Positions 23,551 through 28,375 of a stretch of DNA of 28,375 nt are shown one piece after another. The stretch comes from Clostridiales bacterium (GTDB taxonomy: Bacteria; Bacillota; Clostridia; Oscillospirales; Oscillospiraceae): the NCBI GenBank assembly GCA_003525905.1, contig DQIA01000073.1, positions 1-28,375 of the forward strand. The letters run 5' to 3'. Made by a program: the position numbers and the translations under genes. How positions within the stretch are numbered: the first letter of the stretch is position 1; every line of letters begins with the position of its first letter. The notes beneath the pieces are model-generated. The model was not told the origin of the DNA and made no database searches. It saw only the letters and a program-made list of their open reading frames with translations.

Positions 23551-25773
23551 TTACCTCGTGATCGTAATATCGCCCGCCTGATCCGTGCGGTACACGGCAG
23601 CGCCCGCCTCCGTCAGGCGGTCGAGCACGGCCTGCGCGGGATGGCCGTAGGAATTGTCCGCGCCCACGGAAATGACTGCGATCTCCGGCGAAACGGCCTG
23701 CAGCAGCTCCGGCGCAGTGGAGCTTGCCGCGCCGTGGTGCCCGACAACGAGCACCTCCACCTGCGGCAGGCTGTGCGTATCGGCCAGCACGCGCTCTGCG
23801 GTGGCCGGCATATCGCCCGGGATCAGTATATCATATTCTCCCGCGGACATCAATGCGGCAAGGCCGCAATTGCGCGAGCCGGGCAGGACCGGCGCAAACA
23901 GCTGCAGGCTGCCGCCGGAGAAGTCCAGCGTCAGGTCCTCCGTGACAAAGACGATCTCCGTGCCGCAGCGCTCCGCCACAGTCAGGATCGCCTCGCGGCT
24001 GTCGCTCTCCTGCTCCGGCAGGAACAGCCGCCTTACCTGCACCCGCGCCATGAGCTGCGCGGCCCCGTTGCAGTGGTCCGCATCCAGATGCGTCAGAATG
24101 AGGCCGTCGATGGACGTTTCACCGCCCATGCGCAGCTCGCGCGCGGCCGTTTCGCCGGCAGCCTCTCCGCCCTCGCCGCCGCAGTCCACCACGAAGGTCG
24201 CACCGCCGCCCCGCAGAACGGTGCAGGCGCCCTGCCCGACGTCCAGCGCCGTCATGGAGACGGGGTCCGTCTCCCACAGGGCCGCGCCGAGAATCGCAGC
24301 CGTCAGCGTCACGGCCAGGCAGGCCGCAAACACGCCGGACTGCCTGCGCCGCTGGAGCAGAAAGATCACAAACATTCCGGTCGCGGCAATGAGCCAGACG
24401 CACAGGAGTGTCCGGTTGAGATAAACGGCAGCATAGGGAAGCCCGGCCGCCGTGGTGACGATGCCGCGCGCCAGCCGGAGCAGCCACGCTGCTGGCCAAG
24501 CCGCAATGCGCCCGAGCGGCAGCCACACAAGGCCCAGTACGGCCGTGACGCACCCGAGCGAGAACGCAAGGCTGAACAGCGGCAGGGCCAGCAAGTTCGT
24601 CAGCGGAGCAGCCAGTGAGATCGACCGGAAATACCACGCGGCCAGCGGCAGCGTGAAGGCCAGTGCACCGAGCGTGGCCGCAAGCGACGCACAGATCGCG
24701 CGCAGCAGCCGCGCCGGGAGCGGATGGCGCTCCCGCAGGGCCGCGACACGCAGCAGGCCCTCCAGCCAGCCCGTCAAGCCGCCGGAAAACAGCTGCAGTC
24801 CCGCCACGGCGGCAAACGACAGCTGCAGGCCGACATTTGCAATGGCGCGCGGATTCGGCAGAAGCAGCAGAAGCAGGGCGAAGCACAGGGACGTCGGCCC
24901 GTCGTTCTCCCGTCCGAGCAGCGGTGCAAGCAGCAGCACGGCGTTCATGACGACGGCGCGCGTGACGGAGGGCCGGAAGCCCAGCATGGCAGCAAAGAAG
25001 ACCATCACCGTAATGCCGACGCCCGCCGTCAGCCGCCTGCGCCGCAGACACAGCAGGCGCACCACGCCGAGCAGCAGCGTCACATGCATGCCGGAGACCG
25101 CCACGATGTGGGAGATGCCCGCGTCGGACATGGCCGTCTGCAGAGCATAGGGCAGGCCGGACGTGTCGCCCGTCACCAGAGCGATGGCAAGCGGCGCAGT
25201 ATCGGCCGGAAAGCAATTCGTGATCGTGCGCTGCACGGCCAGCAGGGCCCGCTGTGGAGCATAGCGCAGCGACACCTGCTCCGGATGCTCCCATTCGGCC
25301 TCGCCGCGGGCAAAGCCGAGCAGGAGGATGTCATTGGAAGCCAGATACAGGGAATTCCCTGTCTCCGTCACATCCGCCGTGACGCGCACGCGGTCGCCGA
25401 GCGCGACATCCTCCGGCGCATTGCGGAGATAGAGCTGCATACGGTTCCCCTGCAGCAGGGTAACGTAGCGGTAGCCGTATTGTGTCCTTTCCGGCAAGCT
25501 GCAGACCTCGGCCTCGATGGTCTGCCCCTCGCCGCAGAGGGCGCGGACGGACACGAGCCGCCCAGCATCCGCCCAGCACCAGAGAAACCCGGCCGCAAGG
25601 CCGAGAGCGATCGTGCGCACGCGCCGGACCGGGTCGCCGTGCAGGAACAGGAGCACGGCAGCAAGGGCCGCGAGGCACAGACCGGGCAGCCAGCCCCACG
25701 CAGCCGGGAGCGCATAGGCGCACAGCGCGGCTGCCGCCGCAAACGCCGCGGAGAACATCGCGAGAATGCGCAT
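23551..25773 (-). CDS. comEC: ComEC/Rec2 DNA-uptake channel protein
   Basis: The 740-residue membrane protein has the three ComEC parts: N-terminal helices and an OB-like domain (about 30-180), the Competence domain with many helices and A-V-S-G-M-H-V (about 228), and a C-terminal metallo-beta-lactamase domain with L-D-V-G-Q-G, T-H-L-D-A-D-H-C-N-G (H562, D564, D566, H567) and V-V-G-H-H-G. The intact H-x-D-x-D-H set suggests it can cut DNA. It carries single-stranded DNA across the membrane during transformation. GGGAGG precedes the ATG at good spacing. No pilus or comEA genes are in the window, so competence is unproven. A terminator lies directly upstream. Confidence 0.95.
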   Translation of the reverse strand: MRILAMFSAAFAAAAALCAYALPAAWGWLPGLCLAALAAVLLFLHGDPVRRVRTIALGLAAGFLWCWADAGRLVSVRALCGEGQTIEAEVCSLPERTQYGYRYVTLLQGNRMQLYLRNAPEDVALGDRVRVTADVTETGNSLYLASNDILLLGFARGEAEWEHPEQVSLRYAPQRALLAVQRTITNCFPADTAPLAIALVTGDTSGLPYALQTAMSDAGISHIVAVSGMHVTLLLGVVRLLCLRRRRLTAGVGITVMVFFAAMLGFRPSVTRAVVMNAVLLLAPLLGRENDGPTSLCFALLLLLLPNPRAIANVGLQLSFAAVAGLQLFSGGLTGWLEGLLRVAALRERHPLPARLLRAICASLAATLGALAFTLPLAAWYFRSISLAAPLTNLLALPLFSLAFSLGCVTAVLGLVWLPLGRIAAWPAAWLLRLARGIVTTAAGLPYAAVYLNRTLLCVWLIAATGMFVIFLLQRRRQSGVFAACLAVTLTAAILGAALWETDPVSMTALDVGQGACTVLRGGGATFVVDCGGEGGEAAGETAARELRMGGETSIDGLILTHLDADHCNGAAQLMARVQVRRLFLPEQESDSREAILTVAERCGTEIVFVTEDLTLDFSGGSLQLFAPVLPGSRNCGLAALMSAGEYDILIPGDMPATAERVLADTHSLPQVEVLVVGHHGAASSTAPELLQAVSPEIAVISVGADNSYGHPAQAVLDRLTEAGAAVYRTDQAGDITITR

Positions 25774-25794
25774 GGTCCGCCCTCCCTTCCGCCG

Positions 25795-25825
25795 AAAAAA
25801 ACCGGGGCGGGCTATTGCCCGCCCC
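25795..25825 (-). terminator. Strong terminator between the HIT gene and comEC
   Basis: On the minus strand GGGGCGGGC (25825-25817), loop AATA, GCCCGCCCC (25812-25804), GG, then seven T (25801-25795). It ends alaS-HIT messages just before the comEC ribosome site. Confidence 0.92.
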
Positions 25826-25848
25826 AGGTGAGGTATTCTGGTCTCTTA

Positions 25849-26187
25849 TCAGTTGAAGGACCCAAGCGTCTTGCCGCCGAGCACATGGAAATGCAGGTGC
25901 TTTACGGTCTGACCGGCGTCCTCGCCGCAGTTCGTCACGACACGGAAGCCGTCGGCAAAGCCGAGCTCCTTCGTGAGCTTCGCAATGACGGCGAAGATGT
26001 GACCGACGAGCGCGGCCTGCTCCTCGCCCAGCTCTGCGGCCGAGGCGATGTGGGCCTTCGGAATAACAAGGAAATGCTGCGGTGCCAGCGGCTGGATGTC
26101 ATAAAACGCCAGGCACTGCTCGTCCTCATACAGCTTCTTCGAGGGGATCTCGCCTGCCAGAATGCGGCAGAAAATGCAGTCGTTCAT
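25849..26187 (-). CDS. HIT-family (HINT-like) nucleotide hydrolase
   Basis: The 112-residue protein has the HIT motif H-L-H-F-H-V-L (H97, H99, H101), the earlier N-C-G-E-x-A-G-Q-T-V element, and C4/C7 in D-C-I-F-C, the common start of HINT proteins. They cleave purine nucleotide phosphoramidates or related AMP esters. ATG 26187 was chosen over ATG 26190 because it gives better spacing (6 bases) to GGGAGG; the extension further up overlaps alaS and lacks similarity. It lies 16 bases after alaS and is probably in its operon. The exact substrate is unknown. Confidence 0.93.
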   Translation of the reverse strand: MNDCIFCRILAGEIPSKKLYEDEQCLAFYDIQPLAPQHFLVIPKAHIASAAELGEEQAALVGHIFAVIAKLTKELGFADGFRVVTNCGEDAGQTVKHLHFHVLGGKTLGSFN

Positions 26188-26203
26188 CATTTTCCTCCCA
26201 GAT

Positions 26204-28375
26204 TTACACCAGATGCGCGGTGACAAAATCATCCACGCCCGCCAGCGCGTCGTCCAGCTTTAGCAGGTCGCGGCCGCCGCCCATGGCGGAATCGGGCTTG
26301 CCGCCGCCGGAGCCGCCGCAGGCTGCGGAAACCTCTTTGATGAGCTGACCGGCCTTGATGCCGCGGCCGACCGCGTTCTTGCCGCAGACGGCAAGCAGCG
26401 TGATCTTTTCGCCCTGCGTGCTGGCCAGCACGGCTACGGCGTCCGGCTCACGGTCACGGATCTGGTCGCCCATCTTGCGCAGGTCGTTCGGCGCGATGTC
26501 ATTGCGCATGACGGTCAGGACCTTCAGGCCTCCGACCTCACGCGCCGCAAACAGGCAGCGGTCGATCTCGCCGCTGAACAGCTTGTCCTTCATGGCGTCC
26601 AGACGCTGCTTGAGCTCCTTGACCTCGCCGACCATGGCGTGGGCGCGCTGCATGAGCTCCTTCGGCGTCGTCTTCAGCTCGTGGGCGATATCCAGCAGCA
26701 GGCGGCTCATCTGCTCCGTCTGGCGCAGGACCTCCTTGCCGGTGTAGGCCTCGATGCGGCGCACGCCGGAGGCAACGGAGGCCTCGGACAGGATGCGGAA
26801 CGGGCCGACCTTTGCGGTGTTGTCCAGATGCGTGCCGCCGCAGAACTCCAGTGAATCCTCGCCCATCTTCACAACACGCACGGTCTCGCCGTACTTCTCG
26901 CCGAACAGGGCCGTTGCGCCGAGCTTCTGTGCCTCGGCGATCGGCAGGACCATCGTCTCGACCGGCTCACCGCGCAGCACCATCTCGGAGACCTGATTAC
27001 CGATCTCCACCAGCTCCTCCGGCGTGACGGCGGAGAAGTGCGTGAAGTCAAAGCGCAGGTGATCCGGCTCCACAAGAGAACCGGCCTGATGGCAATGCTC
27101 GCCGAGCACGCGCAGCAGCGCGGCCTGCAGCAGATGTGTGGCCGTATGAGCGCGGCGGATGGCAGCGCGGCGCTCAGGATCGATCACGACCTTGCAGGCT
27201 TCGCCCAGCTTGACCGTGCCGCTCACGACGCGGCCGTAGTGCATGAATTTACCGCCCTTGTTCTTCTGCACGTCCGTGACCTCGAACACGCCGTCCGGGC
27301 CGGTGATCGTGCCGTGGTCGGCGACCTGACCGCCCATCTCGGCGTACATCGTCGTCCGGTCGAGCACCACGATGGCCTCGACGCCTGCGGCGATTTCACT
27401 GCGGGACTCGTCCTCCGCCACGATGGCGAGCACGGTGCCCTCGGTCTCGTTTTTGTCATAGCCGACGAACTGCGTCTCGGGAATATCCTGGCCGAAGTCG
27501 ATGCCGGCCCAGCCGAGGTCGCCGAGGGCCTTGCGCGCCTCGCGCGCACGGACCTTCTGCTCCTGCATGAGCTTCCGGAAGGCCTCGAGATCGACCTCCA
27601 TGCCCTCCTCGCGCGCCATCTCGACCGTCAGGTCGATCGGGAAGCCGTAGGTGTCATAGAGCTTGAAGGCATCTGCGCCGGAGAAAACGGATTCGTTGTT
27701 TTCCTTATGCTGCGCCAGCATCTCGGAGAAAATGCGCATGCCGCCGTCGATCGTGCGGGCAAAGTTCTCCTCCTCCACGCGGACGACGCGGGTGATATAG
27801 GCGGCGCGCTCACGAAGGTCGGGATAGTGGCCCTCGTTCTCGTGGATGACCGTCTCAACAACATCACACAGGAACGGATGGTCCACGCCGAGCAGCTTGC
27901 CGTGGCGGGCGGCGCGGCGGAGCAGGCGGCGCAGCACATAGCCGCGGCCCTCATTCGAGGGCAGCACGCCGTCGGAGATCATAAAGACGGATGCACGGAT
28001 GTGGTCCGTGATGACGCGCAGCGAGACATCCTTCTCATGGCTCATGCCATAGTGCGCGCCGGTGATCTCCGTGACCTTGTGGGTGATGTTCATGACGGTG
28101 TCGACATCGAACAGGGAGTCAACGTCCTGGCAGGCAACGGCAAGACGCTCGAGGCCCATGCCGGTGTCGATGTTCTTCTGGACGAGGTCGGTATAGTTGC
28201 CGTGGCCGTCGTTGTCGAACTGGGAGAAGACGTTGTTCCAGATCTCCATATAGCGGTCGCAGTCGCAGCCGACGGTGCAGCCGGGCTTGCCGCAGCCATA
28301 CTTCTCGCCGCGGTCATAATAGACCTCGGAGCAGGGGCCGCACGGGCCGGAGCCATGCTCCCAGAAGTTGTCCTC
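26204..28375 (-). CDS. alaS: Alanyl-tRNA synthetase, 5' end outside the window
   Basis: The frame is open to the window edge: 723 residues are present and about 150 at the N-terminus are missing. Near the edge are G-S-G-P-C-G-P-C-S-E and a Cys-rich insert (C-G-K-P-G-C-T-V-G-C-D-C-D-R) common in clostridial AlaRS, leading into the rest of the catalytic core with W-N-x-V-F. Further on are the editing domain zinc motifs H-T-A-T-H and C-G-G-T-H, and the C-terminal C-Ala domain ending with a Gly-rich G-G-S-G-G-G-K-P motif. It charges tRNA(Ala) and hydrolyses mischarged Ser/Gly. It is followed by the HIT gene. Confidence 0.97.
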   Translation of the reverse strand, partial: EDNFWEHGSGPCGPCSEVYYDRGEKYGCGKPGCTVGCDCDRYMEIWNNVFSQFDNDGHGNYTDLVQKNIDTGMGLERLAVACQDVDSLFDVDTVMNITHKVTEITGAHYGMSHEKDVSLRVITDHIRASVFMISDGVLPSNEGRGYVLRRLLRRAARHGKLLGVDHPFLCDVVETVIHENEGHYPDLRERAAYITRVVRVEEENFARTIDGGMRIFSEMLAQHKENNESVFSGADAFKLYDTYGFPIDLTVEMAREEGMEVDLEAFRKLMQEQKVRAREARKALGDLGWAGIDFGQDIPETQFVGYDKNETEGTVLAIVAEDESRSEIAAGVEAIVVLDRTTMYAEMGGQVADHGTITGPDGVFEVTDVQKNKGGKFMHYGRVVSGTVKLGEACKVVIDPERRAAIRRAHTATHLLQAALLRVLGEHCHQAGSLVEPDHLRFDFTHFSAVTPEELVEIGNQVSEMVLRGEPVETMVLPIAEAQKLGATALFGEKYGETVRVVKMGEDSLEFCGGTHLDNTAKVGPFRILSEASVASGVRRIEAYTGKEVLRQTEQMSRLLLDIAHELKTTPKELMQRAHAMVGEVKELKQRLDAMKDKLFSGEIDRCLFAAREVGGLKVLTVMRNDIAPNDLRKMGDQIRDREPDAVAVLASTQGEKITLLAVCGKNAVGRGIKAGQLIKEVSAACGGSGGGKPDSAMGGGRDLLKLDDALAGVDDFVTAHLV

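Noticed and set aside
24724..26223. Open frame of 499 codons on the plus strand
   Set aside because: Runs across comEC, the terminator and the HIT gene on the other strand; low-complexity Gln/Arg/His product.

Overview
The window looks like a chromosomal segment from a GC-rich member of the Clostridia, probably a gut-type Oscillospiraceae/Ruminococcaceae relative. This is inference. It rests on Firmicutes-type genes (RNase M5, a RelQ-like synthetase, CsoR copper control, a three-SLH surface protein, comEC next to holA), strong sigma-A-like promoters and GC-rich codon use. No rRNA, tRNA, CRISPR array, transposase or integrase was found.

Layout. (1) 1-7000, plus strand, accessory and surface functions: a zinc-ribbon repeat protein (DUF4379-like) cut by an in-frame TAG in its fourth repeat, then a very large secreted, S-layer-anchored modular protein whose reading frame is broken once near 2612-2634. 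(2) 7000-9870: an L-2-amino-thiazoline-4-carboxylic acid hydrolase-like gene, a convergent small alarmone (ppGpp) synthetase, and a divergent AI-2E-family transporter, each with clear promoters or terminators. (3) 9871-13105, minus strand: a copper-resistance operon csoR - copA - csoR. CopA ends in an extra heavy-metal domain that carries its own ribosome site and start codon, so it is a nested copZ. The promoter and leader carry two CsoR-type GGGTAT palindromes. (4) 13149-13331: a highly self-complementary stretch followed by a terminator, a candidate structured RNA just after coaD. (5) 13332-18843, minus strand: coaD, then a four-gene MacB-like export operon with two different adaptor proteins (a lipoprotein and a membrane-anchored one), an ATPase and a permease. 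(6) 18998-19822: an Mrp/NBP35-type Fe-S cluster carrier ATPase. (7) 20058-28375, minus strand, housekeeping: alaS (5' end outside the window) - HIT-family hydrolase - [terminator] - comEC - holA - rnmV - ABC-F ATPase, with overlapping or nearly touching genes from comEC onward.

The operons from 9871 to 28375 all run on the minus strand and are ordinary in gene content. The most unusual items are the nested copZ with duplicated csoR, the structured RNA candidate, the two broken genes at the left end, the doubled adaptor in the export operon with its Pro/Thr-rich insertion, and the terminator sitting directly in front of the comEC ribosome site. I saw no clearly new multi-gene system.
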